Shown here: positions 24,258-33,253 of the stretch, one piece after another
Position numbering within the stretch: position 1 is the first letter of the stretch
Layout of the letters: each line of letters begins with the position of its first letter
From: JAAGZL01 sp050291725
GTDB lineage: Bacteria; Pseudomonadota; Gammaproteobacteria; Chromatiales; Chromatiaceae
Length of the DNA stretch: 64,000 nt
NCBI GenBank assembly: GCA_050291725.1
Contig: JBNKKH010000024.1
Coordinates: forward strand, 1 to 64,000
Direction: 5' to 3'
Program-made: the position numbers and the translations under genes
Notes under the pieces: model-generated
Told to the model about the DNA's origin: nothing
What the model saw: only the letters and a program-made list of their open reading frames with translations
Database searches by the model: none

Positions 24258-24632
24258 CTACAGTCTAAAGGGTCCACAACTCATGGTCTCACCACACCAG
24301 CTGCCGGATGGAATAACTGAGCGGCTCTGCCGACTGCCGCGATAGAGGTAGATCCAGGCTCTGCCCCAGTCGGTGGGAATCAGCTTTCTGGTGTAGAGTC
24401 TGGGGTAGGCCTCAAGACGGTCCAATTTAACCAGCCCTTTTGTGTCCACCCGATAAATCTCCCCTTCAATGGATGAGGAACCTCCAGCTACTACTCCAGG
24501 ATAGGTTCCAAGATGCAACATCCGATAACGCGGCCGGGTTAGATGCACTCCACAAAACTCTGCGCCGGAGAGTAGATAATGATTTACCTCACCCCTACGC
24601 AAGGTTCCGTACACAAAAACCAGATCAGACAA
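24258..24632 (-). CDS. gamma-glutamylcyclotransferase-like (YtfP/AIG2) protein
   Basis: 124 residues from a TTG at 24632 (MSDLVFVYGTLRRGEVNHYL), 10 bases after aggag; an upstream TTG at 24641 is too close to that site. VFVYGTLRRGEVNHYLL is the family signature, and PRYRMLHLGTYPGVV, EGEIYRVDTKGLVKLDRLEA (with the conserved acidic residue) and YTRKLIP follow. Members cleave gamma-glutamyl amines or are uncharacterised. It lies upstream of the nifV regulatory region on the same strand, but the NifA site and terminator-free gap suggest a separate transcript. Confidence 0.8.
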   Translation of the reverse strand: MSDLVFVYGTLRRGEVNHYLLSGAEFCGVHLTRPRYRMLHLGTYPGVVAGGSSSIEGEIYRVDTKGLVKLDRLEAYPRLYTRKLIPTDWGRAWIYLYRGSRQSRSVIPSGSWCGETMSCGPFRL

Positions 24633-24641
24633 GGGTAGCAA

Positions 24642-25037
24642 TCTCCTAAGTTATTCGCTCTACATCCCACATAACACTTTCTATTAAAATGAATTAACAG
24701 CATGAGAGCAACCGCCATTTCTAAGTACCCCATACTATATGTCTTACGACCTGGTACTGGAAGTGATTGCCGAAGGTGTGGAGACAGAGGAACAGCTAAA
24801 GATTCAGCCCTCCCTGCCGCCAATATCCTTATGTAGAGCGGATTTCAATGTGCGGTATTTTCCATGAGTGCCAGACCTCCACACGAATTTGCGTGTTGTA
24901 CATAGATTTTTTATTATGCGAATCTGCATGTTAGGCATATTTTCATGATAAATTTAAGAATTAATATCCTAATATACCGATCTATGTAATACACGGAATA
25001 AACAATTCTCTTAGCCACACCACTGAAGTAGTAAATT
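24642..25037. other. intergenic region with EAL-domain relic
   Basis: Apart from the relic at 24739-24867, this 396-base gap is AT-rich and holds the presumed promoter of the CheB-CheR gene. A small dyad cacacgaatttgcgtgttg lies at about 24880-24899. No further gene seen. Confidence 0.4.
24739..24867 (+). pseudogene. EAL-domain fragment (relic of a c-di-GMP phosphodiesterase gene)
   Basis: A 42-codon frame reads MSYDLVLEVIAEGVETEEQL and then loses similarity. LEVIAEGVETEEQL is a hallmark of EAL domains near their C-terminal end (compare LGMEVVAEGVETESQ in the intact EAL protein at 27983-29920). Both sides of the domain are missing, so this is a deletion remnant. Confidence 0.75.
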
Positions 25038-27983
25038 ATGGTCAAAAAATCCTCTGCAGAAGATACAAAAAGTAAAGAACCAGTTGAGAGAAATACTCCC
25101 AGTCACATAGTTGGAATCGGAGCATCCGCCGGAGGACTGGAAGCGATTGAGTCCTTCTTTAAGGCCATGCCATCTGACAGTGGTGTGGCATTTGTGGTTG
25201 TGCAGCACCTTTCTCCCCATCACAAAAGCCTAATGGTGGAACTGCTCTCAAAGCATACCCATATGACGGTACGCAGAGCTGAAGATGGGATGCCGGTGGA
25301 ACGAAACTCTGTTTACCTCATCCCACCAAATCACAACCTTAGACTGTTCCACGGACGTCTGCTGCTTTCAGAACAGCAGAGGGATCTACGGGGTATTAAC
25401 CTGCCAATCGATATATTCCTACGCTCCATGGCAGAGGATCAGGGTGATAAAGCCATAGCCATTATTCTTTCCGGAACAGGTAGTGATGGCACCAGCGGCA
25501 TTCGTGCTATTAAAGAGAAACTAGGAATGGTTATGGTGCAGTCAGAAGAGAGCGCCGCTTTCGACGGTATGCCCCGTAGCGCCATTGTCACCGGCCTAGT
25601 GGATTTTGTGCTACCACCGGAAGAGATGCCCCATCAGCTACTCTCTTATCTAGAGCATCCTTTCGCCTCCAAGGATGAGATTGCTGGCAAGCTGCTGACC
25701 GATGACGACGGCCTTACCCGTATCTTTGCCCTGCTGCGGGAGAACAACAAGATTGATTTCACCTTCTACAAACCTACAACCATAGTCCGGCGTATTGAGC
25801 GGCGCATGGCCGTAACCCAGATTCAACAGCTAAATGACTATGTGCGCTATCTAGAGGGCTACCCCACAGAGATCAACAATCTATATAAAGATCTGTTAAT
25901 TGGGGTGACTAGCTTTTTCCGTGATCCAGATGCCTTTAATGCCCTGTTTAAGCAGCTACCCGATCTTATGAAAAATGCCAAAGACCGTAGCCTAAGGATC
26001 TGGGTTGCCGGCTGCTCTACCGGCGAAGAGGCCTACACCCTGGCCATCCTGTGTCAGGAGGTTATGGAACAACACAACCTGTATCTTGACGTAAAAATCT
26101 TCGCCACCGACATTGACCATGATGCCACCATGCAGGCTAGCTCTGGCACCTTTGCCGAAAGCGCCGTGGCTGAGATTGATCACAATCTGGTATCAAAGTA
26201 CTTCTATCCCAAGGAGGACAAATACTTGATCAGTAGGCAAATCCGGGAAATGGTGGTATTTGCCAAACACAATTTAATCAAAGATCCCCCCTTCACCAAC
26301 ATCGATATGATCAGCTGTCGCAACATGCTGATCTACCTGCAGCCTGTCCTACAACAGCGGGCCCTGGATATGTTCAATTTCGCGCTCAATCCAGCGGGCA
26401 TTCTGCTACTGGGCAGCAGTGAGACCACTGGAGATATGTCGGAGTATTTTGAACCGATAAATCATAAGTGGCGTCTCTATCGCTCTCGTGGTCGCAAGCG
26501 GAATACAGAACTATCAGCACCTACAGCCAACTTTGAATCCAACCGCTTGAGGCAGAGCAGTAGCACATTTACCAGACATTCGGCAATCCAAGCCCACGAA
26601 GAGGAGCGGCTATTGGATAGACTGCTGCAAAGCCTCTCTGGAGAATACCTGCCCTTCATCATGGTGGTGAGCGAAAATATGGAGTTGATGCATGTGTTGG
26701 GAGATGCCAATAACTATTTGCGTTTCTCACCAGGAAAGCCAGTTAACGATGTCTCCAAGCTAGCCATCAAAGATCTGGCGATACCCATTAGCTCCGGCTT
26801 ACAAAAGGTGGTCAAAAACGAAAAGGAGCTGATCTACTCCAATATCCATATACACGACAGCGACAAAAACCCCCATATCGTAAATATGCGCATCAAGCCC
26901 CTGCCAGGCAAGAAGGGCCAGCTACGGCTCATAGGTATTTTTATTGAAGAGCGGCGGCAAGAAGCTAACGAAGACAGCTCTACTGTGGAGAGCTACGATG
27001 TAGGACGGGAAGCGGAACAGCGCATATCTGATCTAGAGAATGAACTCCAGTTTACCCGGGAAAACCTGCAAGCCACTGTTGAGGAGCTGGAGACATCCAA
27101 CGAAGAGCTACAGGCCACTAACGAAGAGCTGTTAGCCAGTAACGAGGAGCTACAAAGCACCAACGAAGAGCTGCAGTCAGTTAACGAAGAGCTCTACACC
27201 GTAAACTCCGAATACCAAGGCAAAATCATTGAGCTAACCGAAGTCAATAACGACCTGGATAACCTGCTACAAAATATCCGGGTAGCTACCCTGTTCGTAG
27301 ATGAAAGCATGGATATCCGCCGCTTTACTCTGGCAGCAACCGAATTGCTGCAGATCATGGACCAGGATATTGGTCGCCCCCTGAGCCATATGTCCCACCA
27401 CCTAACGGGACTAGATCTGCACGACATTGCTACCAACGTACAAAAATATAACACACCGTTTGAGCAAGACGTAACTACAGAAGATGGCAAGAAATATCTC
27501 CTACGCATTCGCCCCTATCAGATATCTCCCAACCACTACTCAGGAGTGGTGCTCACCTTCATTGATATCACCAAACTGCGCCAGGTTGAGGGAACCCTAC
27601 ACGATAGAGAGATCCGGATGAAGGCCCTGCTAGATACTATTCCAGATGGATATATTCTGATCAATACCGACGGCGTCATCCAGGAAGTTAACAATACTGT
27701 CCAGCAATTAACCGGTTACACAGAAAAAGAGCTTATGGGCCAGCAGGTGGGTATACTTATGCCAGAGGACGCGGCTGAAGAGCACGCCAACTCAATTCGC
27801 AGCTACCTCAAAGGCGGAGATCCCAACATCATCGGCCATCCGCGCCGCCTTGAAGCAAAGCATAAAGATGGCTCCACAATTCCCATCCTGCTTACTGTCA
27901 GCGAGGCCAGCGATGGAGACAACACTTGGTTTGTAGGACTAATACATGCCACAGACACAAATACCTCTAGCGGAGTTACCTAG
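25038..27983 (+). CDS. CheB-CheR fusion with coiled coil and PAS domains
   Basis: 981 residues, ATG at 25038. CheB methylesterase domain at about 25-210 with the full triad: Ser in GIGASAGGLEAIESFF, His in VVVQHLSPHHKSLMVE, Asp in ILSGTGSDGTSGIRAIKE. CheR methyltransferase at about 225-480 (FFRDPDAFNALFKQLP, RIWVAGCSTGEEAYTLAI, FATDIDHDAT, DMISCRNMLIYLQP). A coiled coil with repeated EELxxxNEELQ follows at about 660-730, then PAS domains (about 735-860 and 860-970, the last with ALLDTIPDGYILINTDGVIQ). There is no receiver domain. Such fusions tune chemoreceptor-like arrays or other signalling. It overlaps the next gene by one base. Confidence 0.92.
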   Translation: MVKKSSAEDTKSKEPVERNTPSHIVGIGASAGGLEAIESFFKAMPSDSGVAFVVVQHLSPHHKSLMVELLSKHTHMTVRRAEDGMPVERNSVYLIPPNHNLRLFHGRLLLSEQQRDLRGINLPIDIFLRSMAEDQGDKAIAIILSGTGSDGTSGIRAIKEKLGMVMVQSEESAAFDGMPRSAIVTGLVDFVLPPEEMPHQLLSYLEHPFASKDEIAGKLLTDDDGLTRIFALLRENNKIDFTFYKPTTIVRRIERRMAVTQIQQLNDYVRYLEGYPTEINNLYKDLLIGVTSFFRDPDAFNALFKQLPDLMKNAKDRSLRIWVAGCSTGEEAYTLAILCQEVMEQHNLYLDVKIFATDIDHDATMQASSGTFAESAVAEIDHNLVSKYFYPKEDKYLISRQIREMVVFAKHNLIKDPPFTNIDMISCRNMLIYLQPVLQQRALDMFNFALNPAGILLLGSSETTGDMSEYFEPINHKWRLYRSRGRKRNTELSAPTANFESNRLRQSSSTFTRHSAIQAHEEERLLDRLLQSLSGEYLPFIMVVSENMELMHVLGDANNYLRFSPGKPVNDVSKLAIKDLAIPISSGLQKVVKNEKELIYSNIHIHDSDKNPHIVNMRIKPLPGKKGQLRLIGIFIEERRQEANEDSSTVESYDVGREAEQRISDLENELQFTRENLQATVEELETSNEELQATNEELLASNEELQSTNEELQSVNEELYTVNSEYQGKIIELTEVNNDLDNLLQNIRVATLFVDESMDIRRFTLAATELLQIMDQDIGRPLSHMSHHLTGLDLHDIATNVQKYNTPFEQDVTTEDGKKYLLRIRPYQISPNHYSGVVLTFIDITKLRQVEGTLHDREIRMKALLDTIPDGYILINTDGVIQEVNNTVQQLTGYTEKELMGQQVGILMPEDAAEEHANSIRSYLKGGDPNIIGHPRRLEAKHKDGSTIPILLTVSEASDGDNTWFVGLIHATDTNTSSGVT

Positions 27984-29920
27984 TGGAAGAGCATCTTATA
28001 GAACGGGGGCACTCTGATCAGCAGCAGTTGCAGGGGGCGGACGAACAAAAAAAACACAAACCGCTAAATAATTTTGAGCATCTATCTAATGCCGACAAGG
28101 AAAATCTGTTACAGGAACTGCAGGAACACCAGATAGAACTGGAGATACAGAACGAAGAACTGCGTGAAGCTCAGAATCAACTGGAATACGTCCGCCAGCA
28201 ATATATTGATTTGTATAACCTTGCCCCTGTGGGTTATGCCAGCCTGGATGATGCGGGTCTGATCTGGCGAACCAACTCCACCCTATGCCGCCTACTAGAC
28301 ATTAATCAGGATGATATAAACGGCCGTGCACTAGTGGACTTCATGGATGTAGATGATAGAGAAAACTTTCTGGGTCGCTTTACCGCTTTTGCCCGCAAAC
28401 CTGAGAACAAACATATTGATGTACGCTTCTCTATCGACTCAAAAGACAAAGCCCAGCACTGCTTTATCGGACGCATCCAGGGCCGCCGCATAGCTGACGT
28501 AGCACCCAGTTACGGGGTAAAGATCAGAAGACAGGAGACGCTGCTGGTTATCATCAGCGACGTAACTGAACTCAAAAAGAGTGAAGAGCTAATTGAATAT
28601 CAGGCCTTTCACGACACCCTCACCGGCCTACCAAACCGGGCCAATCTACAAGACCATTTGGAGCTGTTGCTGGCCCAGGCCCAACGCCACCACAGCTTCG
28701 GCTCGTTATTGTTCATGGACCTGGATCGCTTCAAGAATGTTAACGATTCCCTGGGCCACAGTGCAGGTGATGAACTACTGATAAAACTTTCCGACCGTCT
28801 GCGTGCTTCGATACGCAAGGAAGATCTGCTGGTACGCATGGGGGGTGATGAATTCGTAATTCTCTTAGCCGAGCTGAGTAACGAAAGGGGAGAAGCTGCG
28901 GTAAAAGCGCATAAACTATCTCAAGCCATCATTGAATCTATGACTGAACCATTAGAGATTGCTGGCCATAAAATAAAAACCACGGCCAGCCTAGGTATTA
29001 CCGTTTTCCCCTTCCACCAAGATGATGATGCAAGAGATGTGGTGCGTGAAGCCGATACCGCCATGTATCAGGCCAAAAACCTGGGACGCAACCAGGCCGC
29101 ATTTTTCCATGCCGACATGCAGAAACGGGCCAACCAGCGCCTGACCATGGAAGCTGAGATTCGCACCGCCATAGAGCAGGAACAGTTTGAGCTCTACTAT
29201 CAACCACAGGTGGATACTCAGGGTAACATCCGTGCGATTGAGGCCCTACTACGTTGGAATCATCCAAGCAAAGGCATAGTAACACCAAATAAATTTATCC
29301 CCATTATGGAAGATACCGGCTTAATATCCCCAGTGGGAGACTGGGTGTTAGATCAGGCTTGCAAACAGCTGCGCACTTGGATCAATGCGGAACTGTTTCC
29401 GCAAGATGTCACTATGGCGGTCAATGTGAGTGCCAAACAGTTTCATATCAACCACATTAGCGATACGGTAAAGAGTATACTACGGAAACACCAGATACCC
29501 TCTGGCAGACTGGTATTGGAGATTACTGAATCCCTGCTGCTACCAGATGATCAATCCGTACAACATGAACTGGAACATCTTGCAAATATGGGTCTTACTC
29601 TATCCATAGATGATTTTGGTACCGGCTTCTCTTCTCTCTCGGTACTGCAACAGGCTCCTATAGGTCAGCTAAAGATTGATCAACGTTTTGTAAAAAAACT
29701 GGGCGATAACAAACAGGATGCCACTATGGTACAGGCCATTATTTCCATGACCAATGGGTTGGGTATGGAAGTGGTAGCCGAAGGGGTAGAGACTGAAAGC
29801 CAAAAGGCAGTATTAACTGAGCTAAATTGCGACCTACTGCAGGGTTATCTTATTTCGCGCCCACTTACGGCTGAAAAAATCACTGAGAAGCTGAAAACTG
29901 GGTTCGATGGAGTTCAATGA
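27983..29920 (+). CDS. PAS-GGDEF-EAL c-di-GMP turnover protein
   Basis: 645 residues from a GTG at 27983 that shares one base with the preceding stop. The N-terminal helix (ELQEHQIELEIQNEELREAQ) and PAS domain (YIDLYNLAPVGYASLDDAGL, about 70-190) are followed by GGDEF (DLDRFKNVNDSLGHSAGDEL, RMGGDEFVILLAEL; about 200-370) and EAL (IEALLRWNHPSKGIVTPNKF, DDFGTGFSSLSVLQQAPIGQ, VVAEGVETESQ; about 385-640). Both catalytic motifs are intact, so it may make and break c-di-GMP. It is translationally linked to the CheB-CheR protein and is probably a partner in the same pathway. Confidence 0.92.
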   Translation: MEEHLIERGHSDQQQLQGADEQKKHKPLNNFEHLSNADKENLLQELQEHQIELEIQNEELREAQNQLEYVRQQYIDLYNLAPVGYASLDDAGLIWRTNSTLCRLLDINQDDINGRALVDFMDVDDRENFLGRFTAFARKPENKHIDVRFSIDSKDKAQHCFIGRIQGRRIADVAPSYGVKIRRQETLLVIISDVTELKKSEELIEYQAFHDTLTGLPNRANLQDHLELLLAQAQRHHSFGSLLFMDLDRFKNVNDSLGHSAGDELLIKLSDRLRASIRKEDLLVRMGGDEFVILLAELSNERGEAAVKAHKLSQAIIESMTEPLEIAGHKIKTTASLGITVFPFHQDDDARDVVREADTAMYQAKNLGRNQAAFFHADMQKRANQRLTMEAEIRTAIEQEQFELYYQPQVDTQGNIRAIEALLRWNHPSKGIVTPNKFIPIMEDTGLISPVGDWVLDQACKQLRTWINAELFPQDVTMAVNVSAKQFHINHISDTVKSILRKHQIPSGRLVLEITESLLLPDDQSVQHELEHLANMGLTLSIDDFGTGFSSLSVLQQAPIGQLKIDQRFVKKLGDNKQDATMVQAIISMTNGLGMEVVAEGVETESQKAVLTELNCDLLQGYLISRPLTAEKITEKLKTGFDGVQ

Positions 29921-30031
29921 GGTCAGACTCATTGCTGTCCCACTTAACTCCCTCTCCCGGATCCCGATAGCACGCCGGGCGATGCTGGTATAGCCTACGA
30001 GATAGATCCGTACGACCTGTTTTCAGCCATA

Positions 30032-31684
30032 TTACTCCCTCGCATCTTGCATCGTTTTGCGACATGACGTCACCTTCTCTGTCTGACGCTTCAACTCCCT
30101 GACCTCACGCTGCAACTCACGCTTCTCAGCCTCAAAATCCACACCCAAAACTCTCTTTTGCAACTTGTATGACTCTTCTAGATTGGCCAGAGTCCGCTCC
30201 ACCTCATCCAGTTCATATTGCCTGCGCTCTGCCTCCTCTCGATCCTGCTCTATACGCGCGGCTTTGGCGCTGCCCACCACCAGCTCACCGCCGCCAATAT
30301 AGGGTTCTTCTATGCGAATTCCCTCATCCCCAATAGTGAACTCCTTGACCTGGTTAGAGGTCCTGGAGCCACGCGACTTAACCACATTGAACAAGCGGTT
30401 GAGTTCGCCGTTGCTCTCCACCTGGCGCAGGCGGAACCAGGTATCCACTAAGCTGGATATAGCCAGATCGCTGAAATCCTCAGAGACATCGGGCAACAAC
30501 TCATTCAGCACCAGAGTGGTTCCCAGACCCTTCACGAAGGAGATGAAGCGGATCATCATCATCTTCACCTGTTTAGATGAACCCATGTCTATCAGGGCGG
30601 AAACAGGATCTAACACCAACAGCTCTGGCTTCTCCCGTTCGATCAGGTCGATGATGGATATAAGATGTTCCTCCAACCCTTTCTCGATAGCGCGGCCACA
30701 GTGGATAACCAATTGGCCTGATTTCGTATGTTGTGCCAGATCAATATCCACGGACTGCAGGTTATTGTGTAGTTCGTTCTCTGACTCCTCAAAGGAGACG
30801 TAGACCGCCTTGCCTCCTTGCTGCAACACCTGGCCCATAATGGTAGAGGCCAGGATGGTCTTGCCGCTGCCGGCGCGCCCACTGATCATAAGGCTGGCGC
30901 CCTTGATGTAGCCCTCACCACCGAGCATATTATCAATGCTGTTTATGCCAGTGCTCACCCGGGTGATTTGTGACTCTCGATTGAGGCGAGTAGAGGTAAT
31001 GGGCAGCAGGGAAACCCCCGTATTGGTCAGACTAAAGGGGTAGTTGTTGGAACCATGGGAGGAGCCGCGTAGCTTTAGCACCCGCAGATAGCGGGTCATG
31101 AGATTATTTTCGATGTTCTGGCTCATATGGATGACGCAATCCACCGCATACTCTTCCAGTAAACTGCTTTTCCCCACAGACTCAGATTCGGACATGGTCA
31201 CCAGGGTGGTTACTCCCTTGTCCCGCACCCAGTCAAACAGCTCCAGCAACTCCTCTCTGGGCTCCAGCTTGCCTATACCCATCAACATGTTCTGCAGGGA
31301 GTCGATCACCAGAGCCTTGGCGTCGCAGGTCTCAATAGCGTTGCTGATGCGCAGCAAAATTGGCGACAGGTCATAATCTCCCACCACCTGCTCGCTCAGA
31401 TTGGGGCGGAAATCGCGAATCAGCAGGCGGCCTTCCTGCAGATGCTTCGTACCATCCATACCGTAATCATCCATATAACCCAGCAACCGCTGGGGCGACT
31501 CATCACAGGTTACAATTACTGCTGCCTCCCCCTGCTGCAACTGGGCGTGGACAAAACTCAGGCTGAAAACCGTCTTGCCAGTACCTGGTCCACCTTTGAG
31601 CAAAGTTGGACTGGCTAAGGGATAACCCCCGTTTAGTACGGTGTCTAAGCCTTTCAAACCAGAGGTAAGTTTATTGTTATCCAT
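30032..31684 (-). CDS. kaiC: KaiC-like double-RecA ATPase/kinase
   Basis: 550 residues, ATG at 31684 behind gggaga. CI domain with Walker A GGPGTGKTVF (about residue 33) and IVTCDESPQRLLGYM, where the paired acidic residues are Asp-Glu. CII domain with RVSTGINSIDNMLGGEGYIK, Walker A SGRAGSGKTILA and VSFEESENEL (Glu-Glu). The CII phosphosite region reads DLAISSLVDT, so the Ser-Thr dyad of cyanobacterial KaiC is Ser-Ser here. The C-terminal about 70 residues are a coiled coil (RIEQDREEAERRQYELDEVE), which replaces the cyanobacterial KaiA-binding tail. It pairs with a KaiB-like gene 41 bases upstream. No kaiA is present. A timing or stress-switch role is inferred. Confidence 0.9.
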   Translation of the reverse strand: MDNNKLTSGLKGLDTVLNGGYPLASPTLLKGGPGTGKTVFSLSFVHAQLQQGEAAVIVTCDESPQRLLGYMDDYGMDGTKHLQEGRLLIRDFRPNLSEQVVGDYDLSPILLRISNAIETCDAKALVIDSLQNMLMGIGKLEPREELLELFDWVRDKGVTTLVTMSESESVGKSSLLEEYAVDCVIHMSQNIENNLMTRYLRVLKLRGSSHGSNNYPFSLTNTGVSLLPITSTRLNRESQITRVSTGINSIDNMLGGEGYIKGASLMISGRAGSGKTILASTIMGQVLQQGGKAVYVSFEESENELHNNLQSVDIDLAQHTKSGQLVIHCGRAIEKGLEEHLISIIDLIEREKPELLVLDPVSALIDMGSSKQVKMMMIRFISFVKGLGTTLVLNELLPDVSEDFSDLAISSLVDTWFRLRQVESNGELNRLFNVVKSRGSRTSNQVKEFTIGDEGIRIEEPYIGGGELVVGSAKAARIEQDREEAERRQYELDEVERTLANLEESYKLQKRVLGVDFEAEKRELQREVRELKRQTEKVTSCRKTMQDARE

Positions 31685-31725
31685 CCAAGCTCTCCCATTT
31701 CAGCTGAAACTGCCCCATTAACCAG

Positions 31726-32103
31726 TTATGGGAATTGTATTTTGTCACGCATCTTTGTCGCAAGTCGCCCCATCTCACTTGCCTCTTTTGTCATTTGATC
31801 CGCTTTCCTACCCATGCCGAGAGCAATAATGAATACTTCTGATTGAGAGAGATCTCCAACGAACCTATGGGTAGTGGATTGGGACGTAGTAACATCTAAG
31901 GTTGGCACGGCAATAATATGCAACCGTTCCATCAGTAATTGATCTTCACGCAGATCAATCACCTCAATGGTATAAGAACCGGACAGATATTGCTGACACA
32001 GCTGGTGCAATCTATCAGCAACAGCAGAATATTTCGGCTTCTCCGAATCGATATACAAGGAAAATTGGTATTTTCCTCTACCGCTATGTTTTTCCGCAGA
32101 CAT
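31726..32103 (-). CDS. kaiB: KaiB-like protein
   Basis: 125 residues, ATG at 32103. A KaiB thioredoxin-like domain covers about residues 11-95: YQFSLYIDSEKPKYSAVADR, LCQQYLSGSYTIEVIDLRED, IIAVPTLDVTTSQSTTHRFV and GDLSQSEVFIIAL; the PTL and GDLS motifs are family markers. A charged helical tail (KADQMTKEASEMGRLATKMR) extends beyond the usual end. It lies between fdxB and the KaiC-like gene on the same strand, so it may be read through from the nifE promoter. KaiB family proteins bind KaiC and can change fold; that behaviour is not shown by the sequence. Confidence 0.85.
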   Translation of the reverse strand: MSAEKHSGRGKYQFSLYIDSEKPKYSAVADRLHQLCQQYLSGSYTIEVIDLREDQLLMERLHIIAVPTLDVTTSQSTTHRFVGDLSQSEVFIIALGMGRKADQMTKEASEMGRLATKMRDKIQFP

Positions 32104-32187
32104 GGAGAAGGCCCGATTACCTAAACTTAGTCTTAAGTATAATAGGTAACCGGGTCAGTAGAGCAATTATTTAAATAGTGTAATAAC

Positions 32188-32496
32188 CTACGCAGCTTGA
32201 GGCTGAGGTTCGTTGGTAAAACACTTCTTAGTACAGATACGAGAGCAGGAGCTACAGCCTATGCAATCTTTAGGATTCTTGAGAGTCATTACCATGACTA
32301 CATCATCATCAAAATCATCGTCATCGTAATCATCGTCATCCATTTCCAGATCATCTTTCTCAACCAGGTCCAATACATCACGCGGACACACTTTGAAACA
32401 GCGTCCACAACCGATGCATTTGCTCTGATCCAGAGCTACCACAAATTCAGGTGTGTACTCTTCTCCACCCAAAGTTACACCAGTAATCATACCCAT
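32188..32496 (-). CDS. fdxB: nif-specific ferredoxin III (2[4Fe-4S])
   Basis: 102 residues, ATG at 32496. Two cluster motifs: CIGCGRCFKVCPRD (Cys 27, 30, 33, 37) and CIGCSSCSRICTKKC (about 79-93), the second lacking the usual Pro after its fourth Cys. Between them lies a very acidic insert with about 14 Asp/Glu in 20 residues (LEMDDDDYDDDDFDDDVV). FdxB is a nif-linked electron carrier or cofactor-assembly ferredoxin. Last recognisable nif gene of the nifENX operon. Confidence 0.9.
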   Translation of the reverse strand: MGMITGVTLGGEEYTPEFVVALDQSKCIGCGRCFKVCPRDVLDLVEKDDLEMDDDDYDDDDFDDDVVMVMTLKNPKDCIGCSSCSRICTKKCFTNEPQPQAA

Positions 32497-32506
32497 CTTT
32501 GTTTCC

Positions 32507-32722
32507 TCAACTCATTTCAGTTTCTGCCGCCTTATACGCGGCTTGTGCTTCGGCCCACGCCACGCAGGCATCATAAGTGGCTTGAGCCATGGCAGGGATC
32601 TCTTCATAAGCAGCTGGTAGCCGCTCTTCCACTAGGTCATGCAGTTCTCCCGCCCTTTCAGTGGCGATTCTTTTAGCCCGCTTGGTGGCCTTCAGCAGCG
32701 CCTTTAACTCCTCTTCGGTCAT
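32507..32722 (-). CDS. CCE_0567-family small metalloprotein
   Basis: 71 residues, ATG at 32722. Two antiparallel helices: MTEEELKALLKATKRAKRIA and ATERAGELHDLVEERLP with AYEEIPAMAQATYDACVAWAEAQ. The His in ELHDLVEERLP and the AQATYDAC region match the CCE_0567 (DUF683/Rop-like) family, found next to nifX and DUF269 genes. The role is unknown; a metal-binding accessory in cofactor assembly is likely from context. 10 bases before fdxB. Confidence 0.85.
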   Translation of the reverse strand: MTEEELKALLKATKRAKRIATERAGELHDLVEERLPAAYEEIPAMAQATYDACVAWAEAQAAYKAAETEMS

Positions 32723-32739
32723 ACTGTTATCCCGCCTCG

Positions 32740-33213
32740 TTACATTCCAGCAACTTTAGGATTGAGTCCGATAATCTCCAAAGCAACTGAAAGCAGTTTG
32801 TCCGATTCATCTTTCATTTTAGAGAGACTGTCGAAACCGAAACGATGCACATCACGTAGGGTCTTATCCAACACCACCAGCTTACCTACGGTTATCAGGA
32901 CACGCCCGAAACCTTCATGGGTGATATTCATCATGGGAACGGCCATCAGACCACACTCTTTTTCAATCATGGAGGATATGGCATTGTAGAAAGCGGTAAG
33001 GCGTGACATAACAATCTCATCCGGATCACCAACCACAGGAATATCGGCCTTCTTCTCTTTGGTGAGGACAAACGGATCTAGAATCTCGTTTATAGGCATC
33101 TTGTCAAAAGTGCCGTAGGTATCAATGGCACGCATTTGTCGCACCATCTCCTCGGCAAACTCGGTCTCCAGAACTGGATCATCTGCCGCAATATCTAACG
33201 TGGTTTCACTCAT
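32740..33213 (-). CDS. NifX-associated nitrogen fixation protein (DUF269)
   Basis: 157 residues, ATG at 33213. The family blocks are LETEFAEEMVRQMRAIDTYG, EILDPFVLTKEKKADIPVVG and GRVLITVGKLVVLDKTLRDV HRFGF. Known only as a nifX neighbour, probably helping handle FeMo-co precursors. It sits between nifX and the CCE_0567 gene in the usual order. Confidence 0.9.
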   Translation of the reverse strand: MSETTLDIAADDPVLETEFAEEMVRQMRAIDTYGTFDKMPINEILDPFVLTKEKKADIPVVGDPDEIVMSRLTAFYNAISSMIEKECGLMAVPMMNITHEGFGRVLITVGKLVVLDKTLRDVHRFGFDSLSKMKDESDKLLSVALEIIGLNPKVAGM

Positions 33214-33253
33214 CTCTTTAACTCCTGATTAATAATTAGAACTATAATTTGAT

